Assembly (NCBI GenBank): GCA_900548345.1
Contig: URKA01000021.1
Span: 1-54,537, forward strand
DNA: 54,537 nt
Source of the DNA: an uncultured Paraprevotella sp.
GTDB lineage: Bacteria; Bacteroidota; Bacteroidia; Bacteroidales; Bacteroidaceae
Reading direction: 5' to 3'
Shown here: positions 42,466 to 51,272 of the stretch, piece after piece
How the letters are laid out: each line of letters opens with the position of its first letter
Numbering within the stretch: position 1 is the stretch's first letter
Made by a program: the position numbers and the translations under genes
Notes under the pieces: generated by a model
What the model was told of the DNA's origin: nothing
The model's input: the letters and a program-made list of their open reading frames with translations, nothing else
Database searches by the model: none

Positions 42466-42929
42466 AATTATATCACGGCTCAAATACGGTAATTGAGCGA
42501 ATAGAGTTGTCCAAGTGCAAACCGTTCAAGGATTTCGGGAAAGGATTTTACCTGACAGAGATTAGGGAACAGGCGGAACAAATGGCTAAGCGCACATCTG
42601 CCATCTATGGTGGTGAGTCTGTTGTTACAGAATTTAAATTTGATGAAACAGCCTTGAATGCATTGGTGGTCAAAACTTTTGAAGAACCCGGCGAAGAGTG
42701 GGCATTATTCATTATGGCTAATCGTGATAGGAATAAAGTGCATCCGATACACAGTTATGACATTGTGATAGGTCCTGTTGCCGATGATACTATCGCAACC
42801 TTGTTCCGTAATTTTGATGACGGTATTATTGATTTGCAAATGCTCGTGAATGGATTGAAATACAAAAAGGTTTCATCCCAATACTTGTTTCATTCGGCAG
42901 AAGCCATAAAATACTTACAGAGGATATGA
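42462..42929 (+). CDS. DUF3990 protein, ADP-ribosyltransferase-like candidate toxin
   Basis: The 155-residue product begins MKLYHGSNTVI and continues with DFGKGFYLTEIREQAEQMA, the pattern of DUF3990 proteins, which comparative studies place near the ADP-ribosyltransferase fold (His in YHGS, Tyr in GFYLT). Such domains modify host targets when used as toxins. It is flanked by two DUF3791-containing genes and overlaps each by 4 bases, which is the usual context of this family. No toxicity is shown by sequence; a regulatory role is possible. Confidence 0.8.
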   Translation: MKLYHGSNTVIERIELSKCKPFKDFGKGFYLTEIREQAEQMAKRTSAIYGGESVVTEFKFDETALNALVVKTFEEPGEEWALFIMANRDRNKVHPIHSYDIVIGPVADDTIATLFRNFDDGIIDLQMLVNGLKYKKVSSQYLFHSAEAIKYLQRI

Positions 42930-43147
42930 ATAAACGGATGCAATATTTGGTGGAAGGTATCTCTAAGGATATAATAGGCTATTTGATGGAAGACTATGGC
43001 TATGACTTGACTACTGCCCTAAAGGAATTCTACAACTCAGAAACCTTTGCTAAGCTTTCAGATGAAGCCACCGGACTCTATATCGAAAGTTCGGCTTATG
43101 TGTATGAAATACTTAAAAGTGAATTTACGTACGGAAGGATTTTGTAA
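42926..43147 (+). CDS. DUF3791 small protein
   Basis: The 73-residue product (LVEGISKDIIGYLMEDYGYD, LTTALKEFYNSETFAKL, SDEATGLYIESSAYVYEIL) matches the DUF3791 pattern of small all-helical proteins found next to DUF3990 genes. It overlaps the DUF3990 gene by 4 bases. It is probably part of the same antitoxin or control system. The 216 bases after its stop (43148-43363) contain no gene I can support. Confidence 0.75.
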   Translation: MNKRMQYLVEGISKDIIGYLMEDYGYDLTTALKEFYNSETFAKLSDEATGLYIESSAYVYEILKSEFTYGRIL

Positions 43148-43363
43148 GGGTATACAAAAGAATGTTCCGATGCTATATTGTTATGGCCCATGGGCACTTC
43201 GTGAACATTGGTTTCCTTGCGCGCGCGTATAACAGGAGTTTTCAGAAAAAAGCCTTCAGGGGTTCAGACTATTTGATTCATAGTAACTTAAGTGCTATGA
43301 ACCTTTCAGGGTGTAAGCATGGCTTTTTATGTGCTGCATTCATCGGGAAGTAGCGAAAATGTT

Positions 43364-43422
43364 CACCTGTCAGCGATGAAACGCTCACCTGTCAGCGATG
43401 GAATGGACACCTGTCAGCAATC
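43364..43422. repeat. Three 22-base-period CACCTGTCAGC repeats
   Basis: CACCTGTCAGCGATG begins at 43364 and 43386; a third copy (CACCTGTCAGCAATC) begins at 43408. On the minus strand the units read GCTGACAGGTG, with the intervening AGCGTTTCATC also present near 12857. The last unit provides the stop codon of the truncated peptidase gene. Units are contiguous with no unique spacers, so this is not a CRISPR array. Confidence 0.85.
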
Positions 43423-43884
43423 CCAATTGTTCCTTACGAGCTTGTTCGACATGTCATTTCCAAACGAAGGTATGCGAAGGAAGTAGGTGCTGTCGTTCAT
43501 GGCCTTTGCCGTGTAGTACATAGTATATGATTTCCCGGCGTGCGGTGTCTGTTGGGCGCGGAGCCTTTGCAACACGTCGTTGAATGCGGCCATACCCTCA
43601 TTGGTCATCCGCAAGTACATGTGTCCGTCGTTGAACTTTCTGACATATTCATCCATGCAGGTGACCACAGTATCGGGTTGCAGACTGATGGCTTTTCGTT
43701 TGTCTTCCACCCATTCATTCCACTCCTTTCCCGAATCCTTCGTCTTGTGTTCATAGCCCGGATAGTTCCTTTGTATGTAGCCTGTCAGCCAGTCGAACTC
43801 GGCCAAAGCCTCTTCTTTGCTTTGTGCCCATGCGGAACATGCCGCAAGGCATGTCAGGATGAATGAGAATGTTGTCTTTTTCAT
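43414..43884 (-). pseudogene. Truncated S41-type peptidase (N-terminal fragment)
   Basis: The 156-residue product has a signal peptide (KKTTFSFILTCLAACSAWA) and the start of a Bacteroidales S41-type protein (EFDWLTGYIQRNYPGYEHKT, KFNDGHMYLRM, TYFLRIPSFGNDMSNKLV). It stops just as the S41 catalytic domain should begin; full relatives have more than 400 residues. The last residues and stop come from the repeat array at 43364-43422, so the 3' part was lost at the repeat. A promoter-like TACCTTTG box lies upstream on the same strand, so a fragment may still be made. Confidence 0.7.
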
Positions 43885-43993
43885 AAAGATAAAATATTAA
43901 TGTGAAAACAAAGGTAGAAAAAAATGCAGACAAGTCCCCCCTCTTTTTTATATATATTTAACAGGCTTGCCGATGGCAGGGAAAACGAGTGTC

Positions 43994-44026
43994 TTTTGCA
44001 CTTTTTCTGCGGCCGCTTGATGGAAA
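43994..44026. repeat. 33-base imperfect direct repeat, left copy
   Basis: TTTTGCACTTTTTC followed by a variable part and TGATGGAAA. It matches 45197-45229 at 27 of 33 positions in the same orientation. The two copies flank rhuM. Confidence 0.7.
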
Positions 44027-44061
44027 ATGCCTTTTAACAAATCTTATTCAAGTAAAATCAT

Positions 44062-44069
44062 TAAATTTG
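44062..44069 (+). promoter_or_regulatory. Promoter -7 box for rhuM
   Basis: TAAATTTG at 44062-44069, 52 bases before the rhuM start, fits the TAnnTTTG box. Confidence 0.5.
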
Positions 44070-44121
44070 CATTCAAGGCAATTCGTTGGAGTAAACAAAT
44101 CCGACTCAAATAGAATTAACA

Positions 44122-45144
44122 ATGAGTAACGAGATACAGTTCCTATTATATAGCCTACCCGGTGAACAAGGGAAGGTGCAAGTCATTATCAAAGACGAAA
44201 CAATTTGGTGTACCCAAAAGGCTATGGCGCAACTTTTCGGCATTGATAAGTCTGGTATTAGTCGCCACATATCCAATATTTTTAAGGAAGATGAACTTCA
44301 GCCAGATACGACAGTTGCAAAAATTGCAACTGTCGTAAATAGAGGTATCAGAGGAAAAGTTGAAGAACTGGTTGACTTCTATAATTTGGATATGATTATT
44401 GCCGTGGGTTATCGTGTTTCTTCGCCTAAAGCAACCAAGTTCCGCCAATGGGCAACCAGAATTCTCAATGAGTACATCAAGAAAGGTTTTGTACTTGATG
44501 ATGAGCGTTTGAAGCAGGGAACGGCTGTATTCGGGAAAGACTATTTTCGTGAATTGCTGGAAAAAGTACGCTCTATCCGTGCCAGTGAACGGCGTATTTG
44601 GCAGCAAATCACCGATATATATGCAGAATGTAGTGCTGATTATGACAAGGACTCGCCCACAACGCGTGATTTTTATGCTATGATACAGAACCGTTTTCAT
44701 TATGCTATTACAGGACAAACGGCTGCCGAAATTATCTATACAAAGGCAGACCATACTAAGGAACACATGGGTTTGACCACATGGAAGAATGCGCCTGATG
44801 GACGTATATTGAAGTCTGACGTATCAATCGCCAAGAACTATTTGCAGGAAAAGGAAATCCGCCAATTGGAGCGTGCTGTAACAGGTTTCTTTGATTACAT
44901 AGAAGACCTTATCGAGCGTGAGAACACATTCAATATGTCGCAGTTTTCGGAATGTGTCAATGAGTTCCTTACATTCCGTCGTTATCAGATTTTGCCGGAT
45001 AAAGGGCATATCTCAGCATCACAGGCTAAGGCAAAAGCTGAAGGTGAGTATGATATTTTTAATAAAACCCAACGGATAGATTCAGACTTCGATAAACAAA
45101 TAAGGGATGTGTTGGGGGATAATGTGTTGGGAGATAAAAAGTAG
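44122..45144 (+). CDS. RhuM family protein
   Basis: The 340-residue product matches the RhuM family found in many genomic islands and next to restriction or phage-related genes: an N-terminal winged-helix-like part (TIWCTQKAMAQLFGIDKSGI, SRHISNIFKEDEL), then LDMIIAVGYRVSSPKATKFR with RILNEYIKKGFVLDDERLK, and a charged C-terminus. The family name comes from a Salmonella island gene; its biochemical role is not known. It is flanked by a 33-base direct repeat and sits between a broken gene and radA, so it probably arrived by transfer. Confidence 0.85.
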   Translation: MSNEIQFLLYSLPGEQGKVQVIIKDETIWCTQKAMAQLFGIDKSGISRHISNIFKEDELQPDTTVAKIATVVNRGIRGKVEELVDFYNLDMIIAVGYRVSSPKATKFRQWATRILNEYIKKGFVLDDERLKQGTAVFGKDYFRELLEKVRSIRASERRIWQQITDIYAECSADYDKDSPTTRDFYAMIQNRFHYAITGQTAAEIIYTKADHTKEHMGLTTWKNAPDGRILKSDVSIAKNYLQEKEIRQLERAVTGFFDYIEDLIERENTFNMSQFSECVNEFLTFRRYQILPDKGHISASQAKAKAEGEYDIFNKTQRIDSDFDKQIRDVLGDNVLGDKK

Positions 45145-45196
45145 GAGTTTTGGGATTGGAGAAATAATCTTTCCATGCGGAGGAAAATATGAGGCA

Positions 45197-45229
45197 TTTT
45201 GCACTTTTTCCGTATCCGTCTGATGGAAA
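45197..45229. repeat. 33-base imperfect direct repeat, right copy
   Basis: Matches 43994-44026 at 27 of 33 positions in the same orientation. It lies 49 bases before the radA start, in the likely promoter region of radA. Confidence 0.7.
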
Positions 45230-45277
45230 CTTCGGGAAATCTCCGTACTTTTACCTTCTCAAAGTAGAAAAGATGTT

Positions 45278-46699
45278 ATGGCAAAGGAGAAGACCGTCTA
45301 TGTGTGCAGCAACTGCGGACAGGACTCCCCGAAATGGATAGGGAAGTGTCCGGCCTGCGGACAGTGGAATACATTCAAGGAATTTACCGTGCGCAAGGAG
45401 AGTGCGGCCGCTGCGGCGGTCGGCCTGCATGGTATGCCGGATACGGAACAGCATGGGCGCAGGCCCGTGCCCATCGGACAAATCCTGTCGGAAGAAGAGC
45501 CGAGGATGGATATGCACGATGCGGAGCTGAACCGCGTGTTAGGAGGCGGGCTTGTGCCCGGCTCGTTGGTGCTGTTAGGCGGAGAACCGGGCATCGGGAA
45601 GTCCACTTTGGTGCTGCAGACCGTGCTGCAGATGAGCGGGCGGCGCATCCTTTACGTCAGCGGTGAAGAGAGCGCGCGGCAACTGAAACTGCGCGCCGAC
45701 AGGTTGGTCGTGCGTGCGGCGGGCAAGCGCGGGGCACCGTCGGATGTGCTGGCGGACTCCTCCTGCATGGTGGTGTGCGAAACCTCGCTCGACCGTATTT
45801 TTACCCATATCGGTAATGAAAAGCCCGAACTCGTCATCATCGATTCCATACAGACCATCATGACCGAGGCCGTAGACAGTTCGCCGGGCAGCATCTCGCA
45901 GGTGCGCGAATGTGCCGCACTTCTGCTCAAGTTTGCCAAACAAAGCAACGTGCCGGTCATCTTAATCGGGCACATCAACAAGGAAGGCACGCTGGCCGGC
46001 CCCAAAGTGCTGGAACATATCGTGGACGCCGTATTGCAGTTCGAAGGCGACCAGCACTATATGTACCGTATCCTGCGCAGCATCAAGAACCGCTTCGGCA
46101 GCACGGCGGAACTTGGCATTTACGAAATGCGGCAGGATGGGCTACGGCAGGTGAGCAACCCCTCGGAACTGCTCCTGACGGAGAACCATGAGGGGCTGAG
46201 CGGTGTGGCCATCTCGTCGGCCATCGAGGGCGTGCGTCCCTTCCTTATCGAGACGCAGGCGCTGGTCAGTACGGCCGCCTACGGGGTGCCGCAACGTTCC
46301 GCCACGGGATTCGATCTGCGCCGCCTGAACATGCTTTTGGCAGTGTTAGAGAAACGCGTGGGGTTCAAGCTCGCCCAAAAGGACGTGTTTCTGAATATCG
46401 CGGGCGGACTGAAAGTGACCGACCCAGCCATCGACCTCTCCGTCATCGCCGCCGTGTTGAGCAGCAATGTGGATACGGGCATCGAGAGCCGTGTCTGCAT
46501 GGCCGGAGAGGTGGGACTGAGCGGTGAAATCCGTCCCGTGAACCGCATCGAACAGCGCGTGGCCGAGGCCGAGAAGCTCGGTTTCAGGCAGATGCTCGTG
46601 CCGAAACACAACCTGCAAGGGTTTGACAGTCGGAAACTAAAGATAGAACTCGTTCCGGTGCGCAAGGTGGAAGAAGCCCTGCGCGTGCTTTTCGGATGA
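45278..46699 (+). CDS. radA: DNA repair protein RadA
   Basis: RadA drives branch migration of recombination intermediates with RecA. The 473-residue protein has the N-terminal zinc finger (CSNCGQDSPKWIGKCPACG), Walker A GGEPGIGKST (about residue 107), the RadA-specific KNRFG (SIKNRFGST) and a C-terminal Lon-like domain (DVFLNIAGGLKVTDPAIDL). It is slightly longer than the usual 450-460. It is separated by 22 bases from the following dehydrogenase gene and may be co-transcribed with it. Confidence 0.96.
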   Translation: MAKEKTVYVCSNCGQDSPKWIGKCPACGQWNTFKEFTVRKESAAAAAVGLHGMPDTEQHGRRPVPIGQILSEEEPRMDMHDAELNRVLGGGLVPGSLVLLGGEPGIGKSTLVLQTVLQMSGRRILYVSGEESARQLKLRADRLVVRAAGKRGAPSDVLADSSCMVVCETSLDRIFTHIGNEKPELVIIDSIQTIMTEAVDSSPGSISQVRECAALLLKFAKQSNVPVILIGHINKEGTLAGPKVLEHIVDAVLQFEGDQHYMYRILRSIKNRFGSTAELGIYEMRQDGLRQVSNPSELLLTENHEGLSGVAISSAIEGVRPFLIETQALVSTAAYGVPQRSATGFDLRRLNMLLAVLEKRVGFKLAQKDVFLNIAGGLKVTDPAIDLSVIAAVLSSNVDTGIESRVCMAGEVGLSGEIRPVNRIEQRVAEAEKLGFRQMLVPKHNLQGFDSRKLKIELVPVRKVEEALRVLFG

Positions 46700-46721
46700 G
46701 GCTGACCTAATATAAAACGAC

Positions 46722-48320
46722 ATGACAGAGGAATACCAGTTGAGAATATTGCCGGAAGTGGCGGCCGACCAGCGGTCGCTGCGACGCTATATCGCCCGTG
46801 AGAAAGGCATGGACGAACGTACGCTGATGGCCGTCAGGGTGTTGAAACGCAGCATTGATGCCCGCCAGCGCACGATATACGTCAATCTGAAAGTGCGTGT
46901 GTACGTGAACGAGATGCCGGAAGGCGATGAGTTCGTGCGCACGGAGTACCGTAATGTGGAACATGCGCCGCAGGTGGTTGTGGTCGGTGCCGGGCCGGGC
47001 GGACTGTTTGCCGCCCTGCGCCTGATAGAGGCCGGTTGTCGTCCCGTCATTGTGGAGCGCGGAAAGAACGTGCGCGACCGTAAGCTCGACCTGGCGAAAA
47101 TCTCGCGTGAGCATAAGGTGAACGGCGAGAGCAACTACAGTTTCGGCGAGGGAGGTGCGGGAGCCTACTCGGACGGCAAACTGTACACCCGCAGCAAGAA
47201 GCGCGGCAATGCCGACAAAATCCTGAACGTGTTCTGCCAGCACGGGGCTGACGTATCCATCCTGCAGGACGCGCATCCGCATATCGGTACCGACCGCCTG
47301 CCGCGGGTGATAGAAAATATGCGCAATACCATTCTGGAATGCGGAGGCGAGGTGCATTTCGAGACCCGTATGGATGCCCTGATTATCAAAGACGGAAAGG
47401 TGGTGGGCATAGAGACGAACACCGGGCGCACCTTTATGGGGCCGGTCATCTTGGCCACCGGTCACTCGGCGCGCGACGTGTACGAGTGGTTGCATGCCCA
47501 CGGCATAGAAATAGAGTCGAAAGGATTGGCTGTGGGGGTACGTCTGGAGCATCCTTCCTTACTGATAGACCAAATCCAGTATCACAACAAGAACGGGCGC
47601 GGAAAATACCTTCCCGCGGCAGAGTACAGCTTTGTGCAGCAAGTGGAAGGCCGCGGAGTGTACAGTTTCTGCATGTGTCCCGGAGGATTTGTCGTGCCGG
47701 CGGCGAGCGGACCGCAGCAGATTGTGGTCAACGGCATGTCGCCCAGCAACCGCGGGTCGAAATGGAGCAACTCCGGCATGGTGGTGGAGCTTCATCCCGA
47801 AGACCTTGAAGAACCATCGTTGGCCGGTTTCATGTCGGTGGGCGGCGTGCGGCCGGACGTGAAAGATCCTCTTGTGATGATGCGTTTTCAGGAAGCACTG
47901 GAACGGCAGAACTGGCAACAGGGCAACTGCCGGCAGACAGCTCCGGCACAGCGTATGGCCGACTTTGTCAACGGGCGTCTGAGTTATGACCTGCCCGCAT
48001 CATCCTATGCGCCGGGCTTGGTGTCTTCGCCCCTGCATTTCTGGTTGCCCGGTTTCGTGAGCCGGCGATTGGCGGAAGGTTTCCGCCGTTTCGGGAAAGC
48101 CTCTCGCGGATTCCTGACCAACGAGGCTGTAATGATAGGTGTAGAGAGTCGCACATCGGCTCCCGTGCGTATCATACGTGATGGAGAGACGCTGCAGCAC
48201 GTCAGGTTGCAAGGGTTGTTCCCTTGCGGCGAGGGCGCAGGGTATGCAGGCGGAATCGTGTCGGCTGGCATCGACGGAGAACGGTGTGCCGAAGCGGCCG
48301 CGGCCTACTTGGGCTTTTAG
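46722..48320 (+). CDS. FAD-dependent dehydrogenase, uncharacterised
   Basis: The 532-residue product has an N-terminal alpha/beta region (to about residue 85), then a Rossmann FAD-binding motif (VVVVGAGPGGLFAALRLIEA) and family segments FGEGGAGAYSDGKLYTR and CPGGFVVPA. This group of flavoproteins is common in bacteria, but its substrate is not known. The gene converges on the outer-membrane barrel gene and the two stop codons overlap by 4 bases. Confidence 0.88.
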   Translation: MTEEYQLRILPEVAADQRSLRRYIAREKGMDERTLMAVRVLKRSIDARQRTIYVNLKVRVYVNEMPEGDEFVRTEYRNVEHAPQVVVVGAGPGGLFAALRLIEAGCRPVIVERGKNVRDRKLDLAKISREHKVNGESNYSFGEGGAGAYSDGKLYTRSKKRGNADKILNVFCQHGADVSILQDAHPHIGTDRLPRVIENMRNTILECGGEVHFETRMDALIIKDGKVVGIETNTGRTFMGPVILATGHSARDVYEWLHAHGIEIESKGLAVGVRLEHPSLLIDQIQYHNKNGRGKYLPAAEYSFVQQVEGRGVYSFCMCPGGFVVPAASGPQQIVVNGMSPSNRGSKWSNSGMVVELHPEDLEEPSLAGFMSVGGVRPDVKDPLVMMRFQEALERQNWQQGNCRQTAPAQRMADFVNGRLSYDLPASSYAPGLVSSPLHFWLPGFVSRRLAEGFRRFGKASRGFLTNEAVMIGVESRTSAPVRIIRDGETLQHVRLQGLFPCGEGAGYAGGIVSAGIDGERCAEAAAAYLGF

Positions 48321-49018
48321 AAGTCGATACCCAAACTCATCGTGAAGCAACCCGTACGGATGTGCCCGTCGAAGTTGTCGTAGTGGTAATCGGCATACTT
48401 CTCGCCGGCCAGATTGAACAGGCCGATGTCGTAAGCCATTTCAAAATAAAAGTTCTGGAACGCGGCACCACATCCCACGCGCAGACCCGCGTCGAAACGT
48501 TTGAAACGGTCGTCGCCGAAAGGGATGACCTTGGTGCGTGTGCTGTAGTCCTTGACCTGTCCTCCCACGCCGAGGGCTATGAAACCTCCGAAAAGCGGCT
48601 GGACGGTGAAGTCGTCCACATTCGTATTGATTTTGTATTTGATGACGGCGGGAAGTTCCAGGTAACGCAACGTGATTTTCCGCTCTCCGGTTTCCTGCGT
48701 GGCATCAATCTGTACGCCTTTCTCGGTGTAATACAGTCCGGTTTCAAAGAAAAAGGGCAGTCCGTTGCCCAACTTCTGTCCGGCTACGAAACCCACGTGG
48801 AATCGGGGCAAGGTGCCGGTATGTGCCATGCCTCCCGTGCCTTTGAATTGCACGGTGGGGATGTTGACTCCGAAACGCAGTCCCATGTACGAACTGCGTC
48901 GGTAATCGCGCCAGCGGCTTGCCGTCATGGGAGAACCCTCTGTATATTGTGCCTTTGCCGTGAGGGATGGAAGTGTCAGAAGTGCGGCAAAGAGGACTGG
49001 TAAAATTCTTTTTATCAT
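48317..49018 (-). CDS. Outer-membrane beta-barrel protein (porin-like)
   Basis: The 233-residue product (ATG at 49018) has a signal peptide (KRILPVLFAALLTLPSLTAKAQ), then alternating beta strands (YMGLRFGVNIPTVQFKG, FFFETGLYYTEKG, LRYLELPAVIKYKIN) typical of small PorT-like outer-membrane barrels of Bacteroidota. The protein ends in Phe, as outer-membrane barrels do. A 12-residue extension to 49054 is possible but would spoil the signal peptide. Its exact role is unknown. Confidence 0.82.
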   Translation of the reverse strand: MIKRILPVLFAALLTLPSLTAKAQYTEGSPMTASRWRDYRRSSYMGLRFGVNIPTVQFKGTGGMAHTGTLPRFHVGFVAGQKLGNGLPFFFETGLYYTEKGVQIDATQETGERKITLRYLELPAVIKYKINTNVDDFTVQPLFGGFIALGVGGQVKDYSTRTKVIPFGDDRFKRFDAGLRVGCGAAFQNFYFEMAYDIGLFNLAGEKYADYHYDNFDGHIRTGCFTMSLGIDF

Positions 49019-49197
49019 CGGGAAAGCATGTTTATAAAGTTTCGACAAGGACAAAAGTACAAATTAATTTTATTTTATACCCTTTTTTGCCGGAAAGTTT
49101 TGTCGTGGAGTGTCTTTGCCTTTCAGGTTTGCGATAATAATGATGGGTTTTCTTCTTTTCAGGAACTTGCTTTCTAAAGATTTAATTCTATAAATAA

Positions 49198-49281
49198 AAC
49201 CTTTATTTATAAAAATGAAACTTCTATTTTTGAAACCAAAAGTTTTATTTTTGAAAACAAAACTTTTATTTATAGTTTTTC
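49198..49281 (+). repeat. Four 21-base A/T-rich tandem units (copy 2)
   Basis: Units start at 49198, 49219, 49240 and 49261, close to AACTTTTATTTTTGAAAACAA. The lead-in TTCTATAAATAA is the same as at 22199-22210. Like copy 1, the array lies a few hundred bases upstream of a plus-strand gene, here sppA. The rest of the 477-base gap (49019-49495) contains the sppA promoter and nothing else I can identify. Confidence 0.8.
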
Positions 49282-49390
49282 TCGGCTTGAACATAAATAT
49301 AGATGCGCTGTACGCTCCGTTCCTGATGTCGGGAACCGCGGTTTCAAGGTTGGGATTTTGGGGCGTGACAAAATATTATAAGGTATAAAA

Positions 49391-49421
49391 TTGGTATTTA
49401 ATGAGTAATATTGTATTTTTG
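49391..49421 (+). promoter_or_regulatory. Promoter for sppA
   Basis: TTG (49391-49393), 20 bases, then TATTTTTG (49414-49421) match the Bacteroides promoter pattern. Confidence 0.6.
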
Positions 49422-49495
49422 CACAATAGGCTGTTGCATGGACTGCCGGAATGACGGTGTTTGTGCAGGGGAAACATGACGAAAAGAAAAAAGAT

Positions 49496-51259
49496 ATGAA
49501 AGATTTTGTCAAATATACGCTTGCCACGGTCTTCGGATTGTTTATTACCGGTGTGCTGATGTTCTTTTTCACCATTGTGGCAGTGGTGGGCATGGTGGCG
49601 AGTGGAAGTTCCGTGGCCACGGTCGGACAAGGTTCGGTGTTCCGTCTGACGCTCGACGGCGAGTTGCAGGAAGATGCGGCTGAGGACCCCTTGGGCGAGC
49701 TGATGGGCGAACGTTATGGTAAAATCAGTTTGCGGAATGTCCTTACAGCCATAGAGGCGGCCCGTGAGAATCCGGATGTATGCGGCATGTATGTGGAGGC
49801 GAAAGGTCTTGCAGCGGCCACGCCGGCCATGGCGCAGGAACTGCGGCAGGCGATTGAGAATTTCAAGAAGAGCGGGAAATTTGTCTATGCCTATGGAGAC
49901 GCATACAGTCAGACCTGTTATTACATCTGCAGTGCGGCCGACAAGGTTGTACTGAATCCGCAGGGGATGATAGACTGGCGCGGAATGGCCTCGCAGCCGA
50001 TTTTCTACAAAGACTTGCTGGAGAAGATTGGCGTGAGGATGCAGGTGTTCAAGGTGGGCACTTACAAGTCGGCCGTGGAACCCTATACCGGTACACGGAT
50101 GAGTGAGGAGAACCGTATGCAGGTGGCTTCCTATCTGAACGACATGTGGGCCACCATGCTGTCGGAAGTGTCCCTGTCGCGCGGGATTCCGTCAACCCGG
50201 CTGAATGAATATGCCGACAGTCTGTGTGCGCTCCGTCCGGCGGAAGACCTTGTCAGGGCGGGTCTGGCAGATACGCTTTGCTATGCGGACGGGATGAGCG
50301 CATTGCTGCGCGCCGCCACGGGCAAGAAAGAAGGAATCATTCCGATGACCGGTGTGAAAGAACTTGTGGCCTATGCCGCTTCGCGGGAGCAAAAGGGAGA
50401 TAAGATTGCGGTTTATTATGCCTACGGTGACATCGTGGATCGGAAAGACGAGTGGAGCGATGCGGCGATAGAGGCCGGCGCCATGTGCCGCGATTTGAAA
50501 AAACTGCGTGAGGATAAGGATATAAAGGCCGTGGTGCTGCGCGTGAATTCAGGCGGCGGAAGCGCATACGCCTCCGAACAGATATGGCATGAGGTGGAAT
50601 TGTTGCGCAAGGCAAAGCCCGTGGTGGTGTCGATGGGCGGAATGGCGGCTTCGGGCGCATATTACCTGTCGTGCGCCGCTAATTATATTGTGGCGGAACC
50701 GAATACGCTGACCGGAAGTATCGGTATCTTCGGTATGGTGCCTGACGGAAGCCGCCTGATGAGTGAGAAACTCGGATTGCATTTCGATGTGGTGAAGACC
50801 AATGAATATGCTGATTTTGGTACTGTGTCGCGCCCGTTCAATACGGCAGAGGCCGGAATGATGCAGAATTACGTGCAGCGCGGCTACGAGCTGTTTACCC
50901 GCCGTGTGGCGGACGGACGCAGGATGAGGCCCGACAGCGTGGAGGTGTTGGCCGAAGGACGTGTGTGGACCGGACGGCAGGCTGTGGCCAACGGACTGGC
51001 TGATGCCAATGGCAGTCTGGGAACGGCTGTGGAAAAGGCCGCACAGTTGGCCAAACTCAAGGATTACAGAACGGAAGCCTATCCGGCTCCGAAGGCGTGG
51101 TATGAGAGTTTGCTCAACGACCGTAAGGAGAGTTATATCAACGGTATGTTGAAAGAACGATTCGGTGCATATTACGCGCCGCTGACAAATCTCGAACGGA
51201 TAGAACGCATGACGCGTATACAGGCGCGTCTGCCTTTTGAACCGAATTTTATGAACTGA
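49496..51259 (+). CDS. sppA: Signal peptide peptidase SppA (67K type)
   Basis: SppA degrades signal peptides left in the membrane. The 587-residue protein has an N-terminal membrane helix (about residues 8-35) and two tandem ClpP-like domains. The catalytic Lys lies in KVGTYKSAVEPYTG of domain 1 and the catalytic Ser in GGMAASGAYYLSC of domain 2, as in the E. coli enzyme. The ATG at 49496 gives the usual N-terminus; the frame also opens at 49451 but the extra residues are charged and would precede the membrane helix. The lpxK gene follows after 13 bases. Confidence 0.94.
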   Translation: MKDFVKYTLATVFGLFITGVLMFFFTIVAVVGMVASGSSVATVGQGSVFRLTLDGELQEDAAEDPLGELMGERYGKISLRNVLTAIEAARENPDVCGMYVEAKGLAAATPAMAQELRQAIENFKKSGKFVYAYGDAYSQTCYYICSAADKVVLNPQGMIDWRGMASQPIFYKDLLEKIGVRMQVFKVGTYKSAVEPYTGTRMSEENRMQVASYLNDMWATMLSEVSLSRGIPSTRLNEYADSLCALRPAEDLVRAGLADTLCYADGMSALLRAATGKKEGIIPMTGVKELVAYAASREQKGDKIAVYYAYGDIVDRKDEWSDAAIEAGAMCRDLKKLREDKDIKAVVLRVNSGGGSAYASEQIWHEVELLRKAKPVVVSMGGMAASGAYYLSCAANYIVAEPNTLTGSIGIFGMVPDGSRLMSEKLGLHFDVVKTNEYADFGTVSRPFNTAEAGMMQNYVQRGYELFTRRVADGRRMRPDSVEVLAEGRVWTGRQAVANGLADANGSLGTAVEKAAQLAKLKDYRTEAYPAPKAWYESLLNDRKESYINGMLKERFGAYYAPLTNLERIERMTRIQARLPFEPNFMN

Positions 51260-51272
51260 ATCATAGCATACG

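Noticed and set aside
43162..43353. 63-codon frame after the DUF3791 gene
   Set aside because: No ribosome-binding site, no domain, and atypical composition; it overlaps the end of the cassette region and looks like chance.
43364..43422. Possible short CRISPR array
   Set aside because: The three repeats have a 22-base period with only about 7 bases between cores, no unique spacers and no cas genes nearby.
49070..49294. 74-codon minus-strand frame with similar repeats
   Set aside because: Same artefact over the second 21-base repeat array.
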